A DNA stretch of 64,000 bases from Filimonas sp. (GCA_017306865.1 JAFKHH010000011.1:992001-1056000); one strand, 5' to 3'. Numbered from the stretch's first letter, positions 1 through 8,922 are shown. The notes: generated by a model not told the origin, from the letters alone. Translations and numbers: made by a program.

Positions 1-248
1 AAATGTTTGTGCCGCGTATGGAGTGGAATGAGTGGGGCGCATGGTATGGCTATGGATGGATGATAGACAGGTTACAATTTGCCGCATCAGGTAAGCATGT
101 GGTACAATACCATCCCGGTACAGAACTCGCGTTTTATACAATGCTTGCAAGACAGCCGGACAAGAATATCGTAATTATCTTATTAAACAACTCAGAAGAC
201 TTTCCGCGGTTTGATATGACGGACCTGATTTTGTCAACATTGAATTAG
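1..248 (+). CDS. Serine hydrolase (class C beta-lactamase family), C-terminal fragment
   Basis: The reading frame is open to the left edge, so only about the last 81 residues are present. The segment YGYGWMID followed by a His-containing stretch (VVQYHPGTELAFYTML) and a hydrophobic strand (IVIILLNN) is what is seen at the C-terminus of penicillin-binding-protein-like serine hydrolases, where the YGxGW element precedes the conserved H-x-G region. Here the usual glycine after the His is replaced (HPG). Catalytic SxxK and YxN motifs would lie upstream, outside the window. Substrate cannot be inferred. The in-frame ATG at position 3 is internal and is not a start. Confidence 0.7.
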   Translation, partial: MFVPRMEWNEWGAWYGYGWMIDRLQFAASGKHVVQYHPGTELAFYTMLARQPDKNIVIILLNNSEDFPRFDMTDLILSTLN

Positions 249-271
249 GGTGCTTATTGTTGTTGTTGTTG

Positions 272-389
272 TTCGACATGTTAGCGAAGCGCATGTCGAA
301 CGCAGATAAAGCGGATTTATAATCCGTACATAGAAGGATAAACATCCTTTTTATCAATAATTCGACATGCGCTTCGCTAACATGTCGAA
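272..389. repeat. Perfect 29-nt inverted repeat pair
   Basis: Positions 272-300 and 361-389 are exact reverse complements over 29 nt. Each arm itself has 9-nt inverted ends (ttcgacatg / catgtcgaa), so each arm can fold alone or the two can pair across a 60-nt loop. A further partial copy (acatgtcgaa) lies at about 461-470. Confidence 0.9.
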
Positions 390-428
390 TAGCATGTTTT
401 TCCCCTTATTAATCTATAATTCTTTGCC

Positions 429-452
429 CTGGTTCGTGTCCTCACGAACCAG
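429..452. repeat. Hairpin with 10-bp stem (ctggttcgtg)
   Basis: Left arm 429-438 and right arm 443-452 are exact reverse complements with a 4-nt loop. A diverged, inverted relative is at 28934-28959, where it again sits with the aaggat hairpin and a gacagg-type palindrome. Confidence 0.8.
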
Positions 453-483
453 TTTTGCTGACATGTCGAAGGGCATACGTCAA

Positions 484-547
484 GAGTGGGCCACTTTCAA
501 AAGATATCTTTTCACCATAACGAATGCATTTAAAAAGTGGCCCACTC
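484..547. repeat. 14-bp inverted pair gagtgggccacttt
   Basis: Positions 484-497 and 534-547 are perfect reverse complements separated by 36 nt. A partial single copy (gagtgggccattttt) is seen in the gap before the receiver-domain gene, at about 7582. Confidence 0.75.
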
Positions 548-565
548 TGGCGAACCTGGGCGCAA

Positions 566-598
566 AATCCTGACAGGTCTTTAAGACCTGTCAGGATT
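566..598. repeat. Palindrome family A, copy 1
   Basis: Arms 566-581 (aatcctgacaggtctt) and 583-598 are perfect reverse complements around one central base. Nearly identical copies lie at 19915-19947 and 22390-22422. All three are intergenic. Confidence 0.9.
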
Positions 599-648
599 AT
601 ATAAAGCTTTTGCTTTCTACAATAAGTCTAAATATAGTTATTTCAAAT

Positions 649-686
649 AAAAAGGTGCCAGGCATTAAAACACCTGGCACCTTTTT
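649..686. terminator. Bidirectional factor-independent terminator
   Basis: A perfect 14-bp stem (649-662 with 673-686; aaaaaggtgccagg) has a 10-nt loop and is flanked by A and T runs. It can stop transcription from either side and lies about 50 bases past the end of the minus-strand M1 peptidase gene. Confidence 0.8.
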
Positions 687-735
687 TAAGTCCAACAATC
701 CAACCATTAAACAATAAAACAATTCAACCATTCAC

Positions 736-2403
736 CTATTTCCCATTCTCAGCAACTACATAATACAAGCGTTCTATCAACTCCTTCGTCAGTAAGTCGC
801 TTTGAGCCTTTGTTATTTTGGCTGTTTGTAAACTAGTAGTCGGTTTTATAGAAAGTACATTGCCATCTTTGCGCAAAACGATCGGCAGGTTAAAACCGGC
901 TACGCAGTTTGTCCAGCGATACGATACTGTAGATTTATCTTTTGATAAAGTATATTCCAGCTTTGGTATCTGCGTCGTACGCAGGTATTGGTCAAATACT
1001 TTAGACAGGTTGATGCCAGATTGTTTAGAAATGTAATTTTCTACTTGTTCCGTTGTCACCGTCTGGTGATAAAATGTCTTATTCAAACCACGTAATATCT
1101 GGCGGAATTTTTCATCGTTGTCTATTGCATGGCGAATGCTGTGCAGCATATTTGCACCCTTATAATACATGTCGCCACTGCCTTCCTCGTTTACACCATA
1201 CGGGCCAATGATCGTTCTGTCGTTACGGATGTTTTTACGAATACCGTAGCAATAGTCATTGCCTGCTTCCTTGCCGTAATAGTATTCCGTAAATAAAGTT
1301 TCACTATAGTTGGTAAAGCCTTCATGCACCCACATATCTGCTATATCCTTTGTGGTAATATTATTCGCAAACCATTCATGACCGCTTTCGTGAATAATGA
1401 TGAAATCCCATTTAGTGCCCCAGCCACTTCCGGATAAGTCACGTCCGCGATAACCATTTTTATACTGGTTACCATACGCTACAGCACTCTGGTGTTCCAT
1501 GCCAAGGTGTGGTGCATCAACCAGCTTATAACTATCCTCATAAAAAGGATAAGGGCCAAACCAGTATTCAAACGCACGCATCATCAGCTTAGCCTGTTTA
1601 AATTGCTCTTTGGCTTTTGGTAAATTATAATCCAGTACCCAATAGCTCATATCCAGCGTACCCTTTTCACCATGCAGCGTATCTGTAAAGTTTACATACT
1701 TGCCTATATACGGGATAATGTTATAACTATTGATCGGGTTTACCACCTGCCAGGTGTAAGTAGTCAGGCCATTAGCAGAAGTTTTATTAACCAGTCGTCC
1801 ATTACCTACTGCGGTAAGTGAATCCGCAACGGTAATATTCAGCTTTGCCCCATTATCCGGCTCATCGCTCTGGTGGTCCTTACATGGGTACCATACGCTG
1901 GCGCCAAGTCCCTGGCAAGCTACAGACATCCACGGACGTCCCTGTTCATCCTTCGTCCAGATCCAACCGCCATCCCATGGCGGGCGAATAGCTGCGCGTG
2001 GCGTACCGTGGAAGAATACGGTAACCTTGCCAGTGCTGCCCTTTACCTGCTTGGGTGCTTGCACATGCCATGCATTTCCCTCGCGTGTAAATTGCATTGG
2101 CCTGTTGCTGTTTCCAAACAGCACACTATCTATCAGCATCGGTTCCTGTAAGTCTATCTGCATAAAAGCAGGATAGCTGTCAGTCGTAACCTTATACGTA
2201 ATGGTATTTTTCCCGGAGATGGATTTTGTTGCATAGTCAGGTGTTACCTGTATGTCGTAGTGTTGTACATCCCACCACGTGCGCTCCGGGTTCAATGTAC
2301 CACGTAGTGTATCTGCGTGGGTGAATTGTTTTGTTTTCTCTTGTGCGAAAATAGAGCCGGATATAAGTAATCCGCCGATGAATAAAAAATAGATTTTCTT
2401 CAT
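736..2403 (-). CDS. M1 family zinc metallopeptidase, secreted
   Basis: A 555-residue protein with a cleavable signal peptide (MKKIYFLFIGGLLISGSIFA). The zinc site HESGHEW is at about residues 335-341, and the downstream glutamate ligand is in WVHEGFTNYSE about 20 residues later. GMEHQS replaces the GAMEN exopeptidase motif just before it. This gives an M1 aminopeptidase-type enzyme that removes residues from peptides in the periplasm or at the surface. It lacks the long C-terminal helical domain of large M1 enzymes. The start lies 26 bases from the divergent peptide-binding lipoprotein gene, and the shared theme of peptides suggests joint use, which is inference. The match TACTTTTA (2410-2417, minus strand) is a poor -7 box. 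Confidence 0.93.
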   Translation of the reverse strand: MKKIYFLFIGGLLISGSIFAQEKTKQFTHADTLRGTLNPERTWWDVQHYDIQVTPDYATKSISGKNTITYKVTTDSYPAFMQIDLQEPMLIDSVLFGNSNRPMQFTREGNAWHVQAPKQVKGSTGKVTVFFHGTPRAAIRPPWDGGWIWTKDEQGRPWMSVACQGLGASVWYPCKDHQSDEPDNGAKLNITVADSLTAVGNGRLVNKTSANGLTTYTWQVVNPINSYNIIPYIGKYVNFTDTLHGEKGTLDMSYWVLDYNLPKAKEQFKQAKLMMRAFEYWFGPYPFYEDSYKLVDAPHLGMEHQSAVAYGNQYKNGYRGRDLSGSGWGTKWDFIIIHESGHEWFANNITTKDIADMWVHEGFTNYSETLFTEYYYGKEAGNDYCYGIRKNIRNDRTIIGPYGVNEEGSGDMYYKGANMLHSIRHAIDNDEKFRQILRGLNKTFYHQTVTTEQVENYISKQSGINLSKVFDQYLRTTQIPKLEYTLSKDKSTVSYRWTNCVAGFNLPIVLRKDGNVLSIKPTTSLQTAKITKAQSDLLTKELIERLYYVVAENGK

Positions 2404-2429
2404 GCGCTAAAAGTAGGATATTCGGGGCA

Positions 2430-4106
2430 ATGAAAGGATTTAAAATGATGAATGCCTGCCGCCAAAACAACCAACTTCTGCGCCGTAATCTATTATTCGG
2501 CCTGGGGCTGTTTTTCAGCGGCTGTTTACTGCTTACAGCATGTCATTCCGGGAAAAAAGATAACCGACAGGTATTTTATTATAATGAAACAACAGGCATA
2601 GCTACCCTTGATCCTGCCTTTGCCAAGAACCAGTCTATTATGTGGGCCATACACCAGTTGTACAATACACTGGTAGAGGTGGATAGCAACCTGAATATCG
2701 TACCCTCACTGGCTAAAAGCTGGGATGTAAATGCGGATAGGACCTTGTACACTTTTCATTTAAGGAACGATGTATTCTTCCATGACGATGCAGCTTTTGC
2801 AGGCGGTAAAGGAAGAAAGATGGTAGCAGCAGATGTAGTGTATAGTTTCAACCGTATTATAGATCCGGCAACTGCCAGCAGTGGCGCATGGGTATTTAAC
2901 GGCCGTATTGCCGATAAAGGTTTTGTAGCCATAGATGACACAACCATGCAGATAAAACTGCAACGCCCGTTCCACCCGATCATGGGTATTTTGAGTATGC
3001 AGTATTGCAGCATAGTGCCACATGAAGTAGTGGAAAAATACGGCAAAGACTTCCGTCGCCATCCATGCGGTACAGGGCCATTCCAGTTCAAAGTATGGCA
3101 GGAAGGAGAGGCGCTTGTAATGACAAAGAATCCGCGTTATTGGGAACGGGATGAAGCAGGAAAACAAATTCCTTACCTGGATGCAATACAGGTAAGTTTC
3201 TTTGATAACAAAGCGACAGAGTTCCTGCAGTTCAGGCAAAACCAATTGCACTTTGTAAATGATATTGACCCCTCTTTCAAAGATGAAATATTAACCAAAG
3301 CCGGAGAGCTGCGGGAACAATGGAAAGGAAAAATCATACTACAAAAGCATTCCTATCTGGCTACGGAATACTTTGGCATTTTGGTAGATGAAAATAACCC
3401 ATTGGTGAAAAATTCTCCATTACGTATTAAAGCAGTGCGTCAGGCAATTAACTATGCCATCAATCGCAAACAACTGATGATGTACCTGCGTAACTCCATA
3501 GGCACACCTGCCGAAGCAGGATTTGTACCGGAAGGACTTCCATCCCGCAATACAGAATTGGTAAAAGGCTATCCATACAATCCTGCAAAAGCTTTGGAGT
3601 TATTACGTACAGCCGGCTTTGCCGATACAAAGAAGATGCCGGTGATAAAACTGCTTACCATACCTATCTATGCAGACATAGCCAGCTTTGCCGCAAAGCA
3701 ACTGGAAGAAGTGGGTATAAATGTACAGGTAGAAGTAGTACAGAAAAGCCTGCTGCTAGAGCAGACAGCTAAATCAGAAGCGCTTTTTTTCCGTGGTAGC
3801 TGGATTGCTGATTATCCTGACGCGGAGAATTATATGGCCATGTTCTATAGCAAAAATCCTGCGCCGCCTAACTACACCCGTTATAAAAATCCGGCGTTTG
3901 ATGTATTGTACGAAAAAGCGTTGGAGGAAACGAATGATTCGTTACGTTATATATTGTATCGCCAAATGGATCAGATGGTCATAAATGATGCCCCTGTAGT
4001 ACCTGTGTGGTATGATATGGCTATTCACCTGGTAAGCCCGAACGTGGAGAACATGCACACGAATGCGTTGAATTTATTAGAGCTGAGAAAGGTGAGTATA
4101 AAATAA
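2430..4106 (+). CDS. ABC transporter substrate-binding lipoprotein, family 5 (peptide/nickel type)
   Basis: 558 residues. The N-terminus has a signal with lipobox LLTAC at about residues 33-37, so the protein should be lipid-anchored. The body has the family 5 features: YNTLVEVDSNLNIVPSLAKSW near the start, then the FHLRNDVFFHDD segment, and a late RGSWIADYPDAENY motif. Such proteins bind di- and oligopeptides for an ABC importer, but no permease or ATPase genes are next to it. In-frame ATGs also occur at 2445 and 2448. The first is used here, but the gap to the divergent M1 gene (26 bases) is so short that a later start is possible. Confidence 0.9.
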   Translation: MKGFKMMNACRQNNQLLRRNLLFGLGLFFSGCLLLTACHSGKKDNRQVFYYNETTGIATLDPAFAKNQSIMWAIHQLYNTLVEVDSNLNIVPSLAKSWDVNADRTLYTFHLRNDVFFHDDAAFAGGKGRKMVAADVVYSFNRIIDPATASSGAWVFNGRIADKGFVAIDDTTMQIKLQRPFHPIMGILSMQYCSIVPHEVVEKYGKDFRRHPCGTGPFQFKVWQEGEALVMTKNPRYWERDEAGKQIPYLDAIQVSFFDNKATEFLQFRQNQLHFVNDIDPSFKDEILTKAGELREQWKGKIILQKHSYLATEYFGILVDENNPLVKNSPLRIKAVRQAINYAINRKQLMMYLRNSIGTPAEAGFVPEGLPSRNTELVKGYPYNPAKALELLRTAGFADTKKMPVIKLLTIPIYADIASFAAKQLEEVGINVQVEVVQKSLLLEQTAKSEALFFRGSWIADYPDAENYMAMFYSKNPAPPNYTRYKNPAFDVLYEKALEETNDSLRYILYRQMDQMVINDAPVVPVWYDMAIHLVSPNVENMHTNALNLLELRKVSIK

Positions 4107-4322
4107 TTGTTGAATGGCTGGATTGTTTAATTGTAGCTGCTGCGCAGCTTTATGATTAACCGCAGAGCCGGGGAGAACGGGGAGGTTATTGTTGCCACAG
4201 AGACAGCAAGACCTATAAGGTTTTAAAAACCTTATAGGTCTCAGTTAATATTCGTATTTCTTGGTGAATCTTTCTGTCTTAGTGCCTTTGTGGTAAGAAC
4301 CATCTGGCAATACAGCAGTAAA
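4107..4322. repeat. Intergenic repeats between convergent genes
   Basis: The gap starts with a TTGTTGAATGG-type word repeat (about 4108-4135). It then holds a long imperfect inverted repeat with outer words of the ccacagagacag / ctgtcttagtgcctttgtgg kind (about 4194-4300). A short palindrome (4210-4240) sits near its centre. Confidence 0.65.
4210..4240. repeat. Palindrome family B, copy 1
   Basis: Arms 4210-4224 (gacctataaggtttt) and 4226-4240 are perfect reverse complements around one base. Other copies are at 11844-11874 and 22337-22369. Confidence 0.9.
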
Positions 4323-4988
4323 TTATTTCTTCATCTTATCCTTAAACACCGTCTCAAATTTTTCCAGTTTAGGACGGATCACGTAGCGGCAATACATTTG
4401 GTTTGGATTGCTGTTGTAATAGTTCTGATGATAATCTTCTGCTGAGTAAAAGTTTTTGTATGGTTCTATGGCTGTCACAATAGGCGCATTGAATGCACCG
4501 CTTTTGTTCAGCTCTACTTTATAATGTTCCGCTTTTTCTTTCTGTTGGTTGGTATGATAGAAAACTACGCTGCGGTATTGCGGTCCTACATCATTTCCCT
4601 GCCTGTTAAGCGTAGTAGGGTCGTGTGTTTTCCAGAACACAGACAATAGTTCATCGAAAGTGATCTTATTGGGATCGTATATGATCTGGCAAACTTCTGC
4701 GTGCCCGGTATTACCCTCGCAGACTGCTTCGTAAGACGGATTTTTTACGGTGCCGCCGCTATAACCGCTCACCACCTTTAGTACACCATCCACACGTTGA
4801 AAAATGGCTTCGGTACACCAGAAGCAACCCGTTCCGAAAGTGGCTGTGTCTGTTTTAATGCCCGATAAAACCCTGTCTTCCCCCATGCTTCTGTTTTGAC
4901 TCTTATGCTCTGCACACGAAACCAGGGCAACGAGGCCCATCACCACACTGCAAATCCAATAATTGAAACTAAATGTATTTGCTTTCAT
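4323..4988 (-). CDS. msrA: Peptide methionine sulfoxide reductase MsrA, lipoprotein form
   Basis: 221 residues. The catalytic motif GCFWCTE follows a short linker. GYSGG, GHAEVCQIIYDP and the FWKTHDPTTLNRQGNDVGPQYRS region complete the MsrA fold. It reduces methionine-S-sulfoxide in damaged proteins. An N-terminal hydrophobic segment ending in LVSCAEH looks like a lipobox (Cys about residue 25), so the enzyme should act outside the cytoplasm on envelope proteins. No MsrB domain is fused. The C-terminus (about 195-221) is basic and has no resolving Cys that I could identify with confidence. Confidence 0.95.
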   Translation of the reverse strand: MKANTFSFNYWICSVVMGLVALVSCAEHKSQNRSMGEDRVLSGIKTDTATFGTGCFWCTEAIFQRVDGVLKVVSGYSGGTVKNPSYEAVCEGNTGHAEVCQIIYDPNKITFDELLSVFWKTHDPTTLNRQGNDVGPQYRSVVFYHTNQQKEKAEHYKVELNKSGAFNAPIVTAIEPYKNFYSAEDYHQNYYNSNPNQMYCRYVIRPKLEKFETVFKDKMKK

Positions 4989-5323
4989 AATTAACCTGCA
5001 AGTACTTAACTATTTGCGAATAAGATACGTTAATTAACATTTCGGCAGCAAGGGGCGTGAAGATAACAAGAAAATAGATTGCATATAAAAGCTGCAACGG
5101 TTGCAGAGTTTTAAGCTGCATTTAATCTGCCGTTCCGGGTTTAGAGTAAATATACCCGGCGCAAAATTCCGCTTTATCCGCATATTCTCCGGCCTTTCTT
5201 TTGTAAATCTATCTTAATTGCTAGCCCTGCATTTGTTTTTACCGGCGTCAATGTTACAAAAATTGCCTGACAACAGGCCGAAAGATGGTAGCTTTGCATT
5301 TCTTTTTAAAAGAGTTTTGATAA
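4989..5323. other. Divergent promoter region of msrA and mutS2
   Basis: 335 bases without a gene. Near the mutS2 side is a -7 box (5289-5296). A small imperfect inverted repeat (aagctgcaacgg / ttgcag...aagctgc) is at about 5088-5130. No recognisable riboswitch or larger repeat is seen. Confidence 0.5.
5289..5296 (+). promoter_or_regulatory. Bacteroidota -7 box of mutS2 (TAGCTTTG)
   Basis: Matches TAnnTTTG and lies 27 bases before the ATG. A TTG at 5263-5265 could serve as the -33 element, although the spacing is a little long. Confidence 0.6.
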
Positions 5324-7426
5324 ATGAAGTTATACCCGGAATCGGCTGGTGTGCAATTAGAGTTTGATAAAGTAAAGGCTTTATTGAAAGAACATTGCAA
5401 GAGTGAGTATGCAAAAAACAAGGCAGAGCAACTGCGCATCCATACCAGGAAAGAATATATTGAAATAGCCTTACAGCAAAGCAATGAATATAAATTGCTG
5501 ACGCAGTATGCGCTTTATTTCCCCAACGACTATGTGCTTAATAATACTAAAGATATTAAGCTGCTTGGCATTCCCGGCAGTACACTGGTTGGGGAGCAGT
5601 GGATACAGATCAGGAAGCTGGCAGAAAGCCTGGAAAAAATATTCAGGTGGTTTGACAATGAAAAAAGACTGGCCTACCCTGCGCTGACACATGTAATAGA
5701 AGATACCTATTACGAAAAGGTGATCATTGAAATGATCGACGAGGTACTGGATGAATTTGGTAACGTAAAAGACACTGCATCGCCGGACCTGGGGCGCATA
5801 CGCATGAGCCTTTACCGTAAACGTAATGAGCTGAGGCGTGTGTTTGAAAAAGTTGTCGCCAAACTGGCAAAGGCAGGCTATTCGGCAGATATAGATGAAA
5901 GCTTTAGTAATGGAAGAAGGGTGGTGGCTGTATTCTCAGAGCATAAACGCCAGGTAAAAGGCATTCTGCATGGGGAAAGTGATAGCCGTAAAACTGCTTT
6001 CATAGAACCGGAAGAGACCATAGAGCTAAACAATGAAGTGTTTGGCCTGGAGAATGATGAGCGAAAAGAAGTGCAGCGCATCCTGCGTGAACTTACCAGT
6101 AAATTAGCCCCTTACAGTCCATTGTTACAAACCTACCTGGAAATAGTGGGTGAGTTTGATTTTATCCGTGCAAAAGCGAAACTCGCAATAGACGTAAACG
6201 GTAACTACCCGAACGTGTCTGACAAAGCGCAGGTGGAATTGCAAAACGCTTACCATCCATTGCTATACCTGTACAACCAGAAATCAGGAAAGCCAACCAT
6301 ACCTGTAACCATTTCCCTGAATGAGAAAAACAGGATACTGGTGATCAGCGGACCGAATGCGGGCGGCAAGACCGTTACAATGAAGACAATCGGCCTAAAC
6401 CAGATGATGCTGCAAAGTGGATTGTTAGTGCCGGTAAGCCCCAACTCACAAATGGGGATATTCAAACAGTTATTCATTCATATAGGAGATACACAAAGCC
6501 TGGAGTTTGAGTTGAGTACCTACTCCTCTCATCTCATGCACATGAAATTTTTCATAGAGAATGCAAGTGGCAAAACACTCTTCTTCATAGATGAACTGGG
6601 TAGTGGTAGTGACCCTAATCTCGGCGGTTCTTTTGCCGAGGTAATTATGGAAGAGCTGGCGAAGAAGCATGCTATGGGTATTGTAACTACGCACTACCTG
6701 AACCTGAAGGTAATGGCCAACCATACACCTGGCATCATCAATGGTGCTATGGCATTTGATGAAGTGCATTTGCAGCCTTTGTATAAATTGACCATTGGCA
6801 AGCCGGGCAGCTCTTATACATTTTCCATTGCGGAGCGAATAGGGTTACCAAACGACCTTATAGCCCGTGCGAGGAAGTTGGTAGATGAGGATCATTTTCG
6901 CTTGGATAAGTTGCTTAATCGCACAGAACAGGATCTTCAAACGTTGGATAAAGAGAAAAGAGAATTGCATCGCCTGCTACGTGAAAATGAAAAGCTGAAA
7001 AAAGAAATGGAACAGGTGATAGATAAAGAGCGTCACCGCCAGCAGGTAGAGCTGCTTAAACACCAGAATAAAATAACGGAAGACCGCATTGCCTACCTGA
7101 AAGATACAGAGCGTAAGCTAAAACAGATCGTACTGGAATGGCGTAAGTCTGATAATAAGGAAGAAGTGATGAGACAGGTACAGAACCTGTTGTTTAAAAA
7201 GAAAGAGCAACTGGTAAACAATAAGGTTGTAAAAAAGCTGGAATCGAAATATCTTGAAGTCAATAAAGAAGTTGCTGTTGGAACAAAGGTCAAACTGAAA
7301 AAAAACTACCAGGTAGGCGAGGTAAAAGAGATACGTGGAAGGCGGGCAATTGTACAGATAGGGCAACTACCGATGAGTGTAGAACTTTCTGACCTTGTTG
7401 TTGTAGAAGACAAAGCAATTTCTTAA
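5324..7426 (+). CDS. mutS2: MutS2-type ATPase lacking an Smr domain
   Basis: 700 residues. The Walker A motif GPNAGGKT is at about 341-348, Walker B with DELGSGSDP at about 420-428, and the trans-acting TTHY at about 448. A long coiled coil (about 510-640, rich in E, K, L and R) follows, then a short KOW-like beta region (about 655-690). MutS2 proteins act on recombination intermediates or stalled ribosomes. Typical members are close to 780 residues and end with an Smr nuclease or RNA-binding domain, which is absent here: the stop comes straight after the beta region. The N-terminal MutS mismatch-binding domains are also absent, as is normal for MutS2. Confidence 0.92.
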   Translation: MKLYPESAGVQLEFDKVKALLKEHCKSEYAKNKAEQLRIHTRKEYIEIALQQSNEYKLLTQYALYFPNDYVLNNTKDIKLLGIPGSTLVGEQWIQIRKLAESLEKIFRWFDNEKRLAYPALTHVIEDTYYEKVIIEMIDEVLDEFGNVKDTASPDLGRIRMSLYRKRNELRRVFEKVVAKLAKAGYSADIDESFSNGRRVVAVFSEHKRQVKGILHGESDSRKTAFIEPEETIELNNEVFGLENDERKEVQRILRELTSKLAPYSPLLQTYLEIVGEFDFIRAKAKLAIDVNGNYPNVSDKAQVELQNAYHPLLYLYNQKSGKPTIPVTISLNEKNRILVISGPNAGGKTVTMKTIGLNQMMLQSGLLVPVSPNSQMGIFKQLFIHIGDTQSLEFELSTYSSHLMHMKFFIENASGKTLFFIDELGSGSDPNLGGSFAEVIMEELAKKHAMGIVTTHYLNLKVMANHTPGIINGAMAFDEVHLQPLYKLTIGKPGSSYTFSIAERIGLPNDLIARARKLVDEDHFRLDKLLNRTEQDLQTLDKEKRELHRLLRENEKLKKEMEQVIDKERHRQQVELLKHQNKITEDRIAYLKDTERKLKQIVLEWRKSDNKEEVMRQVQNLLFKKKEQLVNNKVVKKLESKYLEVNKEVAVGTKVKLKKNYQVGEVKEIRGRRAIVQIGQLPMSVELSDLVVVEDKAIS

Positions 7427-7701
7427 CATATTCAATTATATTTGAGCCGAAGGGGAGAGTTGTTCCGGAGCCATTTACTGTAAATCCTTTGATGCACAAG
7501 TAGAAGAGCGGAGCATATTATACCCTGCTTAAAAAAAGTAACCCATTCGTAAATAAGCAGCACCATGTATTATTTAATACAGAGTGGGCCATTTTTCCAA
7601 AGCACTAATTTCACTATTGCAATAGGTTCGTAAAAAGTGAATCTCTCTTATTGTCAAAAGGGGAAGTCAGAAAGGTAAATACAGTACATAAAAAACGCAG
7701 A
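7427..7701. other. Intergenic region before the receiver-domain gene
   Basis: 275 bases with no gene that I can support. It contains a partial copy of the gagtgggcca repeat (about 7582) and AT-rich stretches. A TTG at 7651 extends the next frame but has no family support. Confidence 0.4.
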
Positions 7702-8094
7702 ATGGCCAGACATAAATCAGTTTTGTTGGTAGAAGATGATCCCATTACTATTATGGTATGCGAGCGAATATTGCAGCTTACCGGCTTTGCCGAAGAGGTA
7801 AAGTCTGCAACGAACGGTGTGGAGGCTATTGAATACCTGAATCATCTCACACAAACGGATAAAAGTGCGCTTCCCTAAGTTATATTTCTCGATATAAACA
7901 TGCCAGTTATGAATGGCTGGGAGTTCCTGGAAAACTTTAGCACCATACGGCATTATTTTGCAGAAATGCCATTGATCTATGTATTGTCATCAACCGTAGA
8001 TCCCGAAGACTCGCAGCGTGCTGAATCTTTTGGCATAGTAGAGCGTTTTATATCTAAACCATTGACAAAAGATATACTAGATTCAATTCAATAG
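7702..8094 (+). pseudogene. Single-domain response regulator (CheY-like) broken by an in-frame TAA
   Basis: From ATG 7702 the frame reads MARHKSVLLVEDDP, the acidic pair of a receiver domain, and continues to LPTDKSALP-like text until TAA at 7876-7878. The same frame resumes at once as VIFLDINMPVMNGWEFL, which carries the phospho-acceptor Asp (LDINMP). It goes on through the conserved Ser/Thr (VLSST) and the Lys (ISKPL) to a stop at 8092-8094. Without the TAA this is an intact receiver of about 130 residues. One G-to-T change (GAA to TAA) would account for it, since Pro-Glu-Val is plausible at that place. It may be a real null allele, a read error, or two translated halves from the internal ATG at 7900. 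A receiver split before its phosphorylation strand should not work. Confidence 0.85.
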
Positions 8095-8922
8095 GATTGT
8101 AAGATGGCTAAAATTTTTATACTGGCCCGTGTACACACGGGCCAGTTTTGTTTTTAAGGTACATGTCAGTGTTGTTGTTACCCAATGGTCACTAATATGC
8201 GCAAGGGGCAATATCATTATCCTTGTGTACCCACATCTTTTTAATAAAATAGGGCGGAGGCTCGTCAGATCGGTAGCATATAGTTAATTAATTCAAACAG
8301 AGCTCCGGAGGAGCGACAGGCATAAGTTGCATACCTACGGCATGCCGAAGCCTGTGTATTTGGGAAGCTGCCAATATCTGACCCTTACAGGATCATAGCC
8401 CGGGTTTATAAAATCGTTGTATAGCAGACGCAGATCCCAGAGGGATCAGACATCGGTAGTATAATTTTATCGGGTTCTTTTGCCTGCCGTAGGTTAATGT
8501 CATTAAGTTAAGAAGCTAACCACAAAGAGCGCAAAGCTATTTCACAAGGAACACAAAGGGAAGTCCTTGTGCTCTTTGTGTTACCCTTGTGGGCCTCGTA
8601 GTTAACTTAAGACATTGGCCGTAGGTATGCAACCTATTGCCCAAAGATGTAAGTACATTGTAGGGTTCATGCAAAGAATAGTTTTTCAAAAAAGATTTGT
8701 GTAATTATTACACATTATTTACTTTTAACTTAATAGAAATTTCGTCGTTTGCTGTATGAATCTGTCTGTCCATTATTTTTACATAACAGAGAAATCCATT
8801 TTGTTGCGGTTCGCAACTGATTCCCTTCGTATTGGCATGCTGACGATTGTAAAGGTGGAGCATTGAAATAACATGCTTGCCCGGTTTTTGTGTTTATATC
8901 ATACTGGTAATTAAAAAAAGAA
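8095..8922. repeat. 828-base intergenic region of nested hairpins
   Basis: No gene is supported. After the terminator (8121-8156) come a hairpin gctcc/ggagc (8302-8314), another gatccc/gggatc (8433-8447), and the 16-bp inverted pair gttgcatacctacggc (8326-8341 with 8618-8633). Inside is a long imperfect inverted repeat with cacaaagagcgcaaag / tgctctttgtgttacccttgtggg words (about 8520-8600). The phrase agatcggtagcata or agacatcggtagtata occurs twice (about 8269 and 8447). The last 200 bases before the glucanotransferase are AT-rich with no clear element. Confidence 0.75.
8121..8156 (+). terminator. Factor-independent terminator
   Basis: A perfect 12-bp stem (8121-8132 with 8135-8146; actggcccgtgt) is followed by a T-rich run (ttttgttttt). 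It lies 27 bases after the receiver-domain gene. Confidence 0.8.

Larger units (their letters stand above)
249..735. repeat. Intergenic cluster of different palindromes, no gene
   Basis: This 487-base gap holds no convincing gene. It contains, in order, a 29-nt inverted pair (272-300 and 361-389) with two small hairpins between the arms (312-326, cggatt/aatccg; 334-349, aaggat/atcctt), a perfect 10-bp-stem hairpin (429-452), a 14-bp inverted pair (484-497 and 534-547), a 33-nt palindrome (566-598) and a terminator-like hairpin (649-686). A word repeat related to aacaattcaaccatt (about 694-733) closes the gap. Short reading frames here run through the palindromes and look non-coding. Confidence 0.8.
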
